Below, piece after piece: positions 1-8,820 of a DNA stretch of 64,000 nucleotides (positions within the stretch are counted from its first letter, which is position 1; every line of letters starts with the position of its first letter). Location of the stretch: the NCBI RefSeq assembly GCF_948329825.1, contig NZ_CAOJCM010000001.1:310001-374000 (forward strand), in the 5' to 3' direction. A program made the translations under genes and the position numbers. The notes beneath the pieces were generated by a model, which saw nothing but the letters and a program-made list of their open reading frames with translations, did not search any database and was not told the origin of the DNA. This DNA comes from Paenibacillus sp. JJ-100 (lineage in GTDB: Bacteria; Bacillota; Bacilli; Paenibacillales; Paenibacillaceae).

Positions 1-2
1 GG

Positions 3-965
3 GAAGCAGAACGTATGCTTGGTATCGAGGCAGCGAAGCTTACAGGTAAGCCTTATACTGAATTGAAACGTCATTATGAGCTAACACACACGATTGAAGA
101 GAGTGTAGCTAATCAAGTACGTATGCATGAAGAAGTCAGTGTATTTAACCCCGAAGAACGTTTGATCCGACTGGATGGCGTGCCAATGTCCGGAGAAAGC
201 GGGGAGTATCGCGGAATGATTTTCCTGCTTCAAGATGTAACAGCGATTCGCAGATTGGAGTCGATGCGTAGCGAATTTGTTGCAAACGTCTCTCATGAGC
301 TCAAAACTCCGGTAGCGGCAGTCAAGGGATTCGCCGAAACCCTTCTTAGCGGTGGGGTGCAGGATAAGGAGACAGAACGTTCTTTTCTGCAGATTATTTA
401 TGATGAAGGGGACAGGCTGAACCGGTTGATCGGAGACATTCTGGATTTGTCCAAGATTGAATCCAAACGGGCAGCTCTGGAATGTTCTCCGGTGCATGTG
501 CATTCCTTCTTTGATATGGTAATGGGCACGTTGTCCAAGGTTGCAGAGAAAAAGCAGATTCGTCTAGAAATGAATGTACCAGAAGAGCTGTATATTGAAG
601 CAGATGAGGACAAAATGAAGCAAATTTTCATTAATTTGTTATCCAATGGTATTAGCTACACACCAGAGGGCGGAAGAGTGAGACTTCAAGTGAAGATGGA
701 TCAGATGAGCGGGGAGGAACAGGTTATTTTCTCCGTGTCTGATACAGGAATTGGCATACCGAAGAAAGATTTGCCGCGAATTTTTGAACGATTTTACCGG
801 GTAGACAAAGGGAGATCACGTAATTCCGGAGGCACGGGTCTCGGACTGTCCATTGTAAAACACTTGGTCGAATTACACCGCGGAAAATTATCTGTTGAAA
901 GTGAACTGGGTATGGGGAGCACCTTTCATGTCATTCTGCCATTAATCCAAGAAGAAGAGATGTAG
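3..965 (+). CDS. phoR: PhoR/PnpS-type sensor histidine kinase (5' end outside window)
   Basis: The reading frame is open from the window edge, so the N-terminal sensor part is missing. Visible order: end of a PAS-like domain, then the HisKA phosphoacceptor box NVSHELKTP (His near visible residue 93), the N box (INLLSNGISYTPEGG), G1 (SDTGIGIP), F box (FERFYRVD) and G2 (GTGLGLSIVKHL). All catalytic boxes are intact. It should autophosphorylate at the membrane and pass phosphate to the OmpR-type regulator encoded 116 bp downstream. Assignment to phosphate sensing rests on the neighbours (Pho boxes, pstB, phoU). The kinase gene precedes the regulator gene, the reverse of Bacillus subtilis phoPR. 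A WalK-like kinase is the main alternative. Confidence 0.85.
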   Translation, partial: EAERMLGIEAAKLTGKPYTELKRHYELTHTIEESVANQVRMHEEVSVFNPEERLIRLDGVPMSGESGEYRGMIFLLQDVTAIRRLESMRSEFVANVSHELKTPVAAVKGFAETLLSGGVQDKETERSFLQIIYDEGDRLNRLIGDILDLSKIESKRAALECSPVHVHSFFDMVMGTLSKVAEKKQIRLEMNVPEELYIEADEDKMKQIFINLLSNGISYTPEGGRVRLQVKMDQMSGEEQVIFSVSDTGIGIPKKDLPRIFERFYRVDKGRSRNSGGTGLGLSIVKHLVELHRGKLSVESELGMGSTFHVILPLIQEEEM

Positions 966-1000
966 GCGTATAGGAGCAATTTGTAAAATGAGTATTTTGC

Positions 1001-1032
1001 TTTACACAGCGTTAACAAATCAATGCTATGAT
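1001..1032 (+). promoter_or_regulatory. Pho-box promoter of the response regulator gene
   Basis: TTTACA (1001-1006), five bases, then TTAACA (1012-1017): two PhoP-box hexamers with the 5-base spacing known from Bacillus Pho boxes. A -10-like TATGAT lies at 1027-1032. This suggests that the regulator activates its own gene separately from the upstream kinase gene. Confidence 0.6.
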
Positions 1033-1081
1033 AGGAAAAGTGTTGTGGCAACAGACAACCTATGAAGAGAGAAGGGGTATC

Positions 1082-1810
1082 ATGGCACAGCGTTTGCTGG
1101 TTATTGAAGATGAACCGACATTATCGAGATTACTTACGTACAACCTGACACAGGAAGGATATGACGTAACGGCAGAGGACCATGGGTCAGCAGGATATGA
1201 CCGGGCATTGTCACAGGATTTCGATTTAATTTTACTGGATCTGATGCTTCCGGGCATGAATGGTCTGGATATTCTGAACAAACTGCGAATTCAAGGTGTG
1301 AGTACACCTGTTATTATTCTTACCGCCAAGAACGGAGAAGCTGAGGTAGTGCAAGGGCTGAAATCCGGTGCGGATGATTACATTACTAAACCTTTTGGTG
1401 TATCCGAACTTTTGGCAAGGGTAGATGCGGTACTCAGACGTTATTCAAACGGTGAAGATCTGCCACAATCGGAGGACAAAGATGGCTCACGCATTATTCT
1501 TGGAGAGCTTGAAATCTATCCGCTCAAATATGAAGTTACTTTGGGGGGCCAATCCATTAGCCTTCGTCCAAAGGAGTTCGAAGTCCTCTTGTATCTGGCC
1601 AAAAAACCAGGTGTTGTACTGACCCGGGATGACCTGATGAATGCAGTCTGGGGCTTTGATTATATTGGAGGCCAACGGACCGTAGATGTACATGTGAGTT
1701 CATTACGTAAAAAGCTGGAGCTTGATCCCGAGTCCGTTCATATCGATTCGATTCGTGGTGTAGGTTATAAATTGGTTGTCAAAAGAAAAACTCCCCATCA
1801 TTCAAGTTAA
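1082..1810 (+). CDS. phoP: OmpR/PhoB-family response regulator PhoP
   Basis: 242 residues: receiver domain (about 1-120) with the acidic pocket IEDEP, phospho-acceptor in LILLDLMLPG, Thr in ILTAK and Lys in YITKPFG; then a winged-helix DNA-binding domain (about 145-236, LRPKEFEVLLYL ... TVDVHVSSLRKKL ... GVGYKL). Start chosen at 1082 because AGAAGGGG lies just upstream; an ATG 54 bases earlier has no ribosome site. It should bind the Pho boxes seen at 1001 and 3255 and control phosphate uptake genes. A terminator follows directly. Confidence 0.85.
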   Translation: MAQRLLVIEDEPTLSRLLTYNLTQEGYDVTAEDHGSAGYDRALSQDFDLILLDLMLPGMNGLDILNKLRIQGVSTPVIILTAKNGEAEVVQGLKSGADDYITKPFGVSELLARVDAVLRRYSNGEDLPQSEDKDGSRIILGELEIYPLKYEVTLGGQSISLRPKEFEVLLYLAKKPGVVLTRDDLMNAVWGFDYIGGQRTVDVHVSSLRKKLELDPESVHIDSIRGVGYKLVVKRKTPHHSS

Positions 1811-1830
1811 ATGTTGGGGAGTTTTATTTT
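1787..1830 (+). terminator. Rho-independent terminator after phoP
   Basis: AAAACTCCCC pairs with GGGGAGTTTT across the stop codon of phoP, followed by a T-rich tract. The stem overlaps the last codons. Confidence 0.8.
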
Positions 1831-1958
1831 ACTCTCATTTTACACAAAGGGAGATTCTTCTTTATTTTTAGGGTTTAGGATGAAGTTGTCCGAGTGATAC
1901 TTTGTACCTATAAACCCACCTTAGGGCGGAGTTAACACGTAAAGGAGAATAAGTACAT

Positions 1959-3185
1959 ATGCCCATGTTATTAGAGGAGAGACCTGAGAGCCAGGTTAAT
2001 CATTTACAAATAGAAAACGAATCATCTGTCTTGCCTGAGTTGGATCGTGAGCAGACAGGTAAACCGATTGTTAATTTTCAAAAAGATTATGCTGTGTCTC
2101 TCGTGGAATATTGTCGTCAGGTACCTATAGCAAAAATAGACACGACATGCGGAGAAGCTGCAGCCATGTTGAATGATGGCAAAGAGCATCCTTGCATTGT
2201 TCTATGTGATGATCAGATGAGGCCTACAGGATTGTTGATGCGGGATACGTTATATCGTTTATTAAACGGAAGATTCGCTGCGGACTTATTTTATCGTAAA
2301 CCAATCGTGAAAACAGTTGATGCGTCACCGGTTATTGTAGATATACATATGGAACCCGCTGCTATCATTGATGCTGCCCTGAGGCGGGATGAGGATCACT
2401 TCTATGACTGCCTGCTCGTAACGGAGGAAGAACGCTTGTGTGGTGTGCTTACCATACGTGATGTGATGTCTCTTTCTCAGAAGCTGCAGCAAGCAGCTTC
2501 AGCAGATCGTATACGGACGGTAATGGAGAGTGGGCAGGAAATATCCCGAATACATTCCGCTGTAACCAAGCTGGTTCAAGCCGCGAATCAGACTGCACAA
2601 GAGGCTGAACAGGTGATCCAGTTATCTAATGACGGAGAAGGTCGTTTACGGCAAGTGGAATCTTCCTATTCCCAGGTTCATGAGCATATGGGAACTCAGA
2701 GGGAACATGCCTGTGAAATGCTCGAATCCATTACAACAGGTGCAGACATGGCACGTTCCATTCGAACGCTTGCTGATCAGAGTGAGTTGCTGGCATTGAA
2801 TGCATCGATTGAAGCTGCTCATGCCGGAGAATATGGGCGAGGCTTCCAGATTGTTGCCGGGGAGATCCGCGCACTTGCCAAGCAGACACGTGAAGTAGCT
2901 GGAAATATGTCCACTCTGCTTCAGGAGATCGAAAGCTTAACTCAACAGACAGTATCTCTCATTCAGGCAAGTGGGACGGAGATTAATGACAGTGCAATAC
3001 ATGTACAAGAAGGAGCGGCTGCGTTCAGAAAATTAAACGAGGGAGTCAATGGCCTGTCCTCTATTGTAGAAAACATGGCTACGGAAGGTGGAGAAGCGGG
3101 CAGAGTCGCGGAGAATATTCAGTTGAAGCTGAAAGCAATGATTGCAGATGATCCCGAGGTAGGAACGAATCACGCAGCGCAATAA
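1959..3185 (+). CDS. Soluble CBS-domain / methyl-accepting chemotaxis-type signalling protein
   Basis: 408 residues without membrane segments. Residues about 55-180 look like a pair of CBS domains (ACIVLCDD...GLLMRDTL, then LLVTEEERLCGVLTIRDVM). Residues about 200-395 are an alpha-helical MCP signalling domain with the conserved hairpin tip around QSELLALNASIEAAHAGEYGRGF and VAGEIRALAKQTREVA. Such proteins feed CheA/CheW signalling from the cytoplasm; the ligand may be an adenine nucleotide, which is inference. It sits alone between phoP and pstB, where pstS/pstC/pstA would be expected in many genomes. A role in phosphate sensing is possible but not shown. Confidence 0.75.
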   Translation: MPMLLEERPESQVNHLQIENESSVLPELDREQTGKPIVNFQKDYAVSLVEYCRQVPIAKIDTTCGEAAAMLNDGKEHPCIVLCDDQMRPTGLLMRDTLYRLLNGRFAADLFYRKPIVKTVDASPVIVDIHMEPAAIIDAALRRDEDHFYDCLLVTEEERLCGVLTIRDVMSLSQKLQQAASADRIRTVMESGQEISRIHSAVTKLVQAANQTAQEAEQVIQLSNDGEGRLRQVESSYSQVHEHMGTQREHACEMLESITTGADMARSIRTLADQSELLALNASIEAAHAGEYGRGFQIVAGEIRALAKQTREVAGNMSTLLQEIESLTQQTVSLIQASGTEINDSAIHVQEGAAAFRKLNEGVNGLSSIVENMATEGGEAGRVAENIQLKLKAMIADDPEVGTNHAAQ

Positions 3186-3210
3186 AAAGGCCAGTAAAGC
3201 CCCACAACGG

Positions 3211-3242
3211 AGACCTTGGACTTGATCTGTCCGCTTAGGTCT
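3211..3242 (+). terminator. Hairpin, probable terminator
   Basis: AGACCT (3211-3216) pairs with AGGTCT (3237-3242), with an inner GGAC/GTCC. The following T tract is broken, so termination may be weak. Confidence 0.45.
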
Positions 3243-3254
3243 TCTTCGGGTGTT

Positions 3255-3293
3255 TTTACATTCCGTTAACATGAAGGTGGTATTGTTTTAACA
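3255..3293 (+). promoter_or_regulatory. Pho box upstream of pstB
   Basis: TTTACA (3255), TTAACA (3266) and TTAACA (3288) stand on an 11-bp phase (one position skipped). The first two repeat the exact hexamer pair and spacing seen before phoP. This supports PhoP control of pstB-phoU. Confidence 0.6.
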
Positions 3294-3404
3294 ATATTGA
3301 GTTAGGATATTATAGATGGCCAAGATAGTGCATAATAACATGGACAACGGTCGGAACGTAAAGGGGATCGAAGGATTCCTGCAACGAAGGAGAAGTGAAC
3401 ATCT

Positions 3405-4160
3405 ATGAAAGACCTCATTCACATTGATGGACTTAATTTATACTATGACACGCATCAGGCGCTTAAAAATATATCGATGGACCTACCGGAGAAAACGGTT
3501 ACGGCATTTATTGGACCGTCAGGCTGCGGTAAATCGACACTGCTTCGCACACTGAACCGGATGAATGACATGATTCCGGGGGTTCGTGTGGAAGGACAAG
3601 TTCTGCTGAACGGTTCCAATATCTATAGCAATGAGATTGAAGTTGAAACGCTACGCAAGCGGGTAGGGATGGTATTTCAACAGCCCAATCCTTTTCCCAA
3701 ATCAATCTATGATAACGTGGCTTACGGGCCTCGGCTGCACGGGGTAACCCAGAAGGCAGAGCTGGATCAACTGGTAGAGCAAAGTCTGGTTCATGCTGCA
3801 CTGTGGGATGAAGTAAAGGATGTACTGAAGAAATCAGCATTAAGTTTGTCTGGCGGACAGCAGCAACGTCTCTGCATTGCACGCGCACTGGCTGTACAGC
3901 CGGATGTGCTTCTGATGGACGAAGCAACTTCGGCTCTAGACCCGATCTCGACGCTTAAAATTGAGGAATTGGTGAAAGAGCTGCATCATAAATATACTAT
4001 CGTTATGGTTACTCACAACATGCACCAAGCAGCGCGAGTATCCGGACGAACTGTATTCTTCCTGAATGGGGAAGTGGTGGAGGCAGCTGATACGGAGACG
4101 TTATTCTCCACACCGCAAGATTCACGGACCGAGGATTATATATCCGGAAGGTTCGGTTAA
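3405..4160 (+). CDS. pstB: Phosphate ABC transporter ATP-binding protein PstB
   Basis: 251 residues, full length for PstB. Walker [13 protein letters not shown]-loop [10 protein letters not shown], signature LSGGQQQRL, Walker [14 protein letters not shown] and H-loop VMVTHNM are all present. It powers the high-affinity phosphate importer PstSCAB at the inner face of the membrane. Its membrane partners pstC/pstA and the binding protein pstS are not in this window. It forms an operon with phoU 55 bp downstream and has Pho boxes upstream. Confidence 0.92.
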   Translation: MKDLIHIDGLNLYYDTHQALKNISMDLPEKTVTAFIGPSGCGKSTLLRTLNRMNDMIPGVRVEGQVLLNGSNIYSNEIEVETLRKRVGMVFQQPNPFPKSIYDNVAYGPRLHGVTQKAELDQLVEQSLVHAALWDEVKDVLKKSALSLSGGQQQRLCIARALAVQPDVLLMDEATSALDPISTLKIEELVKELHHKYTIVMVTHNMHQAARVSGRTVFFLNGEVVEAADTETLFSTPQDSRTEDYISGRFG

Positions 4161-4215
4161 GGCGAGCTGAACAGGAACGATCCCGGGATACCCGGAGATG
4201 ATGGAGAGGGAGGAC

Positions 4216-4884
4216 ATGAAATCTATGATTCGCAGAAAAGAATTTGATCAGGAGCTGGACGAGCTGCGCACCCTGCTCAAACAAATGGGTGATCATGTAG
4301 GAAAAGCACTGGACGGTGCTATTGACAGTTTGCAGACACTAGATACAGAGAAAGCCCAGGTCATCATCAAAAATGATGCGAATCTCAATGCCCTTGAAGA
4401 CAAAATTATGGAGCTGGGTTCGAAGCTGATCATCACACAGCAACCCGTAGCCAAAGATTTAAGGCGCATTATTGTGGCATTCAAAATCTCCAGCGATTTG
4501 GAGCGTATGGGGGATCTGGCTCTGGACGTGGCCAAAGTAACGCTTCGGATGGAAGGACAAGAGTTGATTAAACCGCTTGTAGACATTCCACGCATGGCAG
4601 AAATTGTGAAGTCCATGATTGATGAGTCTATTGAGTCCTATCTGAAGGAGAATACGGATTTGGCCTATAAAATGGCTCAGACAGATGATCAGGTCGATCA
4701 GCTATACAGCAATATGATTCGAGATCTCTATACGTTAATGATTGAGCACTCGACTCAGGCTTCCCAAGCCATGTTGCTGATGATGGTGGGACGTTACATT
4801 GAACGAATTGGTGATCATGCGACGAACATTGGTGAGAGCACGGTGTATCTGGTGACGGGTCATCGTCCAGACTTGAATCAGTAA
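4216..4884 (+). CDS. phoU: Phosphate signalling/transport regulator PhoU
   Basis: About 222 residues made of two PhoU helical repeats; each has the metal-binding type motif (SDLERMGDLALDV and GRYIERIGDHATNIGE). PhoU links Pst transporter activity to PhoR and keeps the Pho regulon off when phosphate is plentiful. Starts at 4198, 4216 and 4225 are possible; GAGGGAGG at 4206-4213 favours 4216 or 4225, and family N-termini favour 4225. Co-transcribed with pstB. Confidence 0.9.
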   Translation: MKSMIRRKEFDQELDELRTLLKQMGDHVGKALDGAIDSLQTLDTEKAQVIIKNDANLNALEDKIMELGSKLIITQQPVAKDLRRIIVAFKISSDLERMGDLALDVAKVTLRMEGQELIKPLVDIPRMAEIVKSMIDESIESYLKENTDLAYKMAQTDDQVDQLYSNMIRDLYTLMIEHSTQASQAMLLMMVGRYIERIGDHATNIGESTVYLVTGHRPDLNQ

Positions 4885-4956
4885 GGGGTGTTGGGCAGGC
4901 TCTGCTGTCCAATACATAACGGATATATGACATAAGATGTGAATAATAAAATGAGT

Positions 4957-5013
4957 AGAACTTTCTTCCGACTAGCTTGTGCACAGGCTAATCAGGAAGG
5001 AGGTTCTTTTTTT
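4957..5013 (+). terminator. Terminator after phoU
   Basis: AGAAC...CTTCC...TAGC pairs with GCTA...GGAAG...GTTCT followed by seven T. A long, slightly bulged stem about 70 bases after phoU. Confidence 0.7.
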
Positions 5014-5049
5014 GCCGAAGAAATGTCTTGAAAAGGGGATGTACTTTTT

Positions 5050-5077
5050 TTGAAGTAGGTGGCAGGTATGGTATCAT
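5050..5077 (+). promoter_or_regulatory. Probable polA promoter
   Basis: TTGAAG (5050-5055), 16 bases, TATCAT (5072-5077). Located between the phoU terminator and polA. Confidence 0.45.
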
Positions 5078-5129
5078 GAGAACAGATATGATAAGTGCAA
5101 TCTGACCATATGATATGCGGGGTGCTGGA

Positions 5130-7784
5130 ATGGACAAGTTTATTCTTATAGATGGCAATAGCATTATTTACCGGGCATTTTTTGCGATGCCTCCTCTGAC
5201 GAATTCGAAGGGTCTGCATACGAATGCGGTATATGGCTTCACGACGATGCTATTAAGGCTGTTGGAAGAGCATAAGCCGACGCATGTGATGGTGGCGTTT
5301 GATGCAGGTAAAGTTACATTCCGCCATGAAGGCTACCAGGAATACAAGGGTGGACGGGAGAAAACACCGCCAGAGCTGTCAGAGCAATTCCCACTCCTCA
5401 AAGAGTTGCTACAAGGACTCGGGATTGCCCAGTTTGAACTGGCTGGTTACGAAGCGGACGATATTATCGGAACGTTAACCAAACGCGCGGATGAAGCAGG
5501 TAGACAGGTGCTGGTCGTATCGGGTGACAAAGATATGTTGCAGCTTGCTTCGGACAACGTACATATCGGGCTAACGCGTAAAGGCGTCACGGATATTGAA
5601 CTGTATGATCCTAATCAGATTAAGGAACGTTATGGCCTCTCACCACTTCAGATTATTGATCTGAAGGGTCTCATGGGTGATGCTTCGGATAATATTCCCG
5701 GTATTCCGGGAGTAGGGGAGAAGACAGCGCTGAAGTTGCTGCACCAGTTCGGATCGGTGGAAGAGGTATTGAATGGTACTGGCGAACTGAAAGGCAAGAT
5801 GAAGGAGAAGATCGAAGCTCACGCTGATGATGCGAGAATGAGTAAAGAGCTGGCGACGATTCACCGGGAAGTTCCGCTAGAGCAGACCTGGGAAGATATG
5901 CAATTTGATGGATTGAAGGAAGCGAGTGCGGGACCGGCCCTTGCGAAGCTGGAGTTCAAGTCCTTGCTAGAACGTTTGTCCTTCAGTGGAAGCATCGGCT
6001 CTGAACAGGAGGCTGTTCCGGCTGCAGAAGTGGAATCCACAATAGTAACAGAAGACAATCTGGCTGAATGGATTGATGTGTTGGATTCAATCGATGTGCT
6101 TCATGTGGAAACGCATGGAGATAATCCACATCAGGCGAAGATCATCGGCCTTGCTATAGGCACTGGGGAAAAGTATGCTTTCGTATCTCCGGAGTTATTA
6201 CAATCTGATGCAGCGGCTCCTGTACGGGAATGGCTTGCAGATGCTAATAAGCCAAAGCGTGGATATGATCTGCATCGCGTCGATCTGGCTTTGCATGCAC
6301 ACGGGATTGCGTTTGCCGGTGCAGCATTTGATGTGCAATTGGCTGCATACTTGCTTGACCCTACAGAGTCCAATCAGACGATTAGCGGTTTAACATCTAA
6401 GTATGGGCTGCCTTCGCTGGTGGAAGATGATACTGTCATGGGCAAAGGCGCTAAATATAAAGTGCCAGAGGTGGAAGTTCTGGGTGATTTCCTATGTCGA
6501 AAAGCAGCTGCGCTAGCAGCGATTATCCCGCTTCAGGAGCAGGCACTCGAGAACGATGAGATGAATTCGTTGTTCCATGAGCTGGAAATGCCGTTATCCC
6601 GTATCCTTGCGGATATGGAGAAACAGGGGATTAAGGCGAATACATCCGATCTACAAGCACTTGGTAGTGAATTTGAAGAACAGATCGGCAGATTAATGGC
6701 CGAAATCTACAAGCTCTCTGGTACGGAGTTTAACCTGAATTCACCAAGGCAACTGGGTGAAATTCTGTTCGACAAGCTCGGACTTCCTGTCGTGAAGAAG
6801 ACAAAAACAGGGTACTCCACGGATGCGGAGGTACTTGAGAAGCTGGCTCCTTATAACGATGTTGTTCAACATATTCTGCAATATCGTCAGCTTGCCAAGT
6901 TGCAATCGACTTATGTGGAAGGTTTGCTCAAAGAAATCTCCGACAAGGATGGCAAGGTGCATACGTTCTATCGGCAGACGATCGCAGCAACTGGACGTCT
7001 CAGCAGTCAGTTCCCGAACTTGCAGAACATTCCGATTCGTATGGAAGAAGGCCGTAAGATTCGGAAAGTGTTTGTACCATCCGAGCCCGGCTGGTCTATT
7101 CTCGCAGCAGACTATTCCCAGATTGAGCTGCGCGTACTTGCTCACATATCAGATGATGAGCGGTTGAAAGAAGCTTTTGTGCATGATATGGATATCCATA
7201 CGAAGACAGCATCCGATGTATTTGGCGTGAAGCCAGAGGAAGTCGACAGCGACATGCGACGTTCTGCCAAGGCGGTTAATTTCGGGATCGTATACGGAAT
7301 TAGTGATTACGGTCTCTCCCAAAATTTAAACATTACGCGGAAAGAAGCGGCACAGTTCATAGATCAGTATTTTGATATATTCCAGGGTGTACGCCGATAT
7401 ATGGATGATATTGTGAAAGACGCTCGACGGGACGGTTATGTAAAGACGTTGCTGGAACGCCGCCGTTATCTACCGGAAATCAACGCAAGCAATTTCAATC
7501 TGCGTTCTTTCGCGGAGCGTACGGCTATGAATACACCGATTCAGGGTACAGCTGCCGATATCATCAAACTGGCTATGGTACAGATGGACGAGGCACTGCG
7601 GGAACGCAAGCTTCAGAGTCGTATGCTGCTACAAGTACACGATGAACTTGTGTTTGAAGTGCCTGCGGATGAACTGGAACTGATGAAGGAGCTTGTGCCA
7701 TCCGTGATGGAGAAGGCTCTTCCGTTGTCCGTACCACTAAAAGCCGAAGTCAGCTTTGGTGAGAACTGGTACGAGGCGAAATAG
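5130..7784 (+). CDS. polA: DNA polymerase I
   Basis: 884 residues. N-terminal 5'-3' exonuclease (about 1-290; LIDGNSIIYRAFFA, YEADDIIGTL, GVGEKTALKLL), a middle 3'-5' exonuclease-like fold whose catalytic acidic residues are not evident (as in Bacillus PolA), and the polymerase domain with motif A (LAADYSQIELRVLAH), motif B (RRSAKAVNFGIVYG) and motif C (QVHDELVFE). Removes primers and fills repair gaps. Start 5130 chosen because GGGGTG lies 5 bases upstream; ATG 5115 is less likely. mutM follows 60 bp downstream, so repair genes are grouped. Confidence 0.95.
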   Translation: MDKFILIDGNSIIYRAFFAMPPLTNSKGLHTNAVYGFTTMLLRLLEEHKPTHVMVAFDAGKVTFRHEGYQEYKGGREKTPPELSEQFPLLKELLQGLGIAQFELAGYEADDIIGTLTKRADEAGRQVLVVSGDKDMLQLASDNVHIGLTRKGVTDIELYDPNQIKERYGLSPLQIIDLKGLMGDASDNIPGIPGVGEKTALKLLHQFGSVEEVLNGTGELKGKMKEKIEAHADDARMSKELATIHREVPLEQTWEDMQFDGLKEASAGPALAKLEFKSLLERLSFSGSIGSEQEAVPAAEVESTIVTEDNLAEWIDVLDSIDVLHVETHGDNPHQAKIIGLAIGTGEKYAFVSPELLQSDAAAPVREWLADANKPKRGYDLHRVDLALHAHGIAFAGAAFDVQLAAYLLDPTESNQTISGLTSKYGLPSLVEDDTVMGKGAKYKVPEVEVLGDFLCRKAAALAAIIPLQEQALENDEMNSLFHELEMPLSRILADMEKQGIKANTSDLQALGSEFEEQIGRLMAEIYKLSGTEFNLNSPRQLGEILFDKLGLPVVKKTKTGYSTDAEVLEKLAPYNDVVQHILQYRQLAKLQSTYVEGLLKEISDKDGKVHTFYRQTIAATGRLSSQFPNLQNIPIRMEEGRKIRKVFVPSEPGWSILAADYSQIELRVLAHISDDERLKEAFVHDMDIHTKTASDVFGVKPEEVDSDMRRSAKAVNFGIVYGISDYGLSQNLNITRKEAAQFIDQYFDIFQGVRRYMDDIVKDARRDGYVKTLLERRRYLPEINASNFNLRSFAERTAMNTPIQGTAADIIKLAMVQMDEALRERKLQSRMLLQVHDELVFEVPADELELMKELVPSVMEKALPLSVPLKAEVSFGENWYEAK

Positions 7785-7844
7785 ATAAGAAGGGGTCCCG
7801 CTGAGCCTCATCTTCCGGTATAATATAAGGGAGGTGAGAACATC

Positions 7845-8690
7845 ATGCCGGAACTACCGGAAGTCGAGACAGTCAAAAGAACTTTGAATCAACTCATTGT
7901 TGGTAAAACGATTGATCATGTTACTGTTAATTTGCCGCGAATTATTCAGCGGCCGGACGATATAGAAGCATTTGCACTAGAACTGGCGGGACACACCGTC
8001 ATTGGCGTAGAGCGTCGAGGCAAGTTTTTACGTATTTTGCTGGACGGGCTTGTGCTGGTCTCTCATCTGCGGATGGAGGGGCGGTACGGTGTGTACAACC
8101 AGGATGAAGAGGTCGAGAAGCATACTCATGTGATCTTCCACTTCAATGATGGTACCGAGCTGCGTTATAAGGATGTTCGTCAGTTTGGAACGATGCATCT
8201 GTTCAATGCAGGGGAAGAGCTGGTATCGAAACCGCTTATGAAGCTTGGACTCGAGCCATTGGATGAGGCTTTTACCGTGGATGCGTTCCGCGAAGCGGTA
8301 GGGAAACGTACAACGAAAATTAAAGCGGTTCTGCTCAATCAGGCATATGTTGTAGGGATCGGGAATATTTATGTGGACGAGGCACTCTTTCGCGCAGGAA
8401 TTCATCCCGAGACCATAGCGAAGACATTAACCGAAGCACAGCTAACTGTGCTCCATGAAGCGATCGTAGCTACGTTACAGGATGCTGTCAATGCGGGAGG
8501 ATCTTCCATCAAGTCGTATGTCAATGGACAAGGCGAGATGGGGATGTTCCAGCATCAACTGAAAATCTATGGCCGAAAAGCAGAGCCTTGTGTGACTTGT
8601 GGTACGTTGATTGAAAAAAGTGTCGTTGGCGGCCGGGGGACGCATTTTTGCCCGAATTGCCAGCCATTGCCTCTCCCTAACTTGAACTGA
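7845..8690 (+). CDS. mutM: Formamidopyrimidine-DNA glycosylase
   Basis: 281 residues. Begins with MPELPEVETV, where Pro2 is the catalytic amine after Met removal and Glu3 follows; Lys in GRRGKFLR-type region; C-terminal zinc finger CVTC...CPNC. Excises 8-oxoguanine and nicks the abasic site. Strong GGGAGGTG ribosome site. A TATAAT box just before the start may give a private promoter, but no clear -35 is seen. Confidence 0.95.
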   Translation: MPELPEVETVKRTLNQLIVGKTIDHVTVNLPRIIQRPDDIEAFALELAGHTVIGVERRGKFLRILLDGLVLVSHLRMEGRYGVYNQDEEVEKHTHVIFHFNDGTELRYKDVRQFGTMHLFNAGEELVSKPLMKLGLEPLDEAFTVDAFREAVGKRTTKIKAVLLNQAYVVGIGNIYVDEALFRAGIHPETIAKTLTEAQLTVLHEAIVATLQDAVNAGGSSIKSYVNGQGEMGMFQHQLKIYGRKAEPCVTCGTLIEKSVVGGRGTHFCPNCQPLPLPNLN

Positions 8691-8721
8691 ATAACCGAAA
8701 TGATGAAATCATAGCACCCTT

Positions 8722-8817
8722 GGATTCCTCCCTCCATATACTGATATGGCAGAAATAAGCGGGCATATACCCATACTGACATCATCAGTTGGCACATACC
8801 GCACAGGGGAGGAATCC
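8722..8817 (+). promoter_or_regulatory. Long-range leader hairpin covering the ytaF ribosome site
   Basis: GGATTCCTCCC (8722-8732) is perfectly complementary to GGGAGGAATCC (8807-8817), which contains the ribosome-binding site of the next gene. Two small hairpins (CATAT/ATATG at 8734 and ACTGA/TCAGT near 8775) lie inside the loop. The arrangement would hide the start region in the mRNA. Confidence 0.55.
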
Positions 8818-8820
8818 GGG

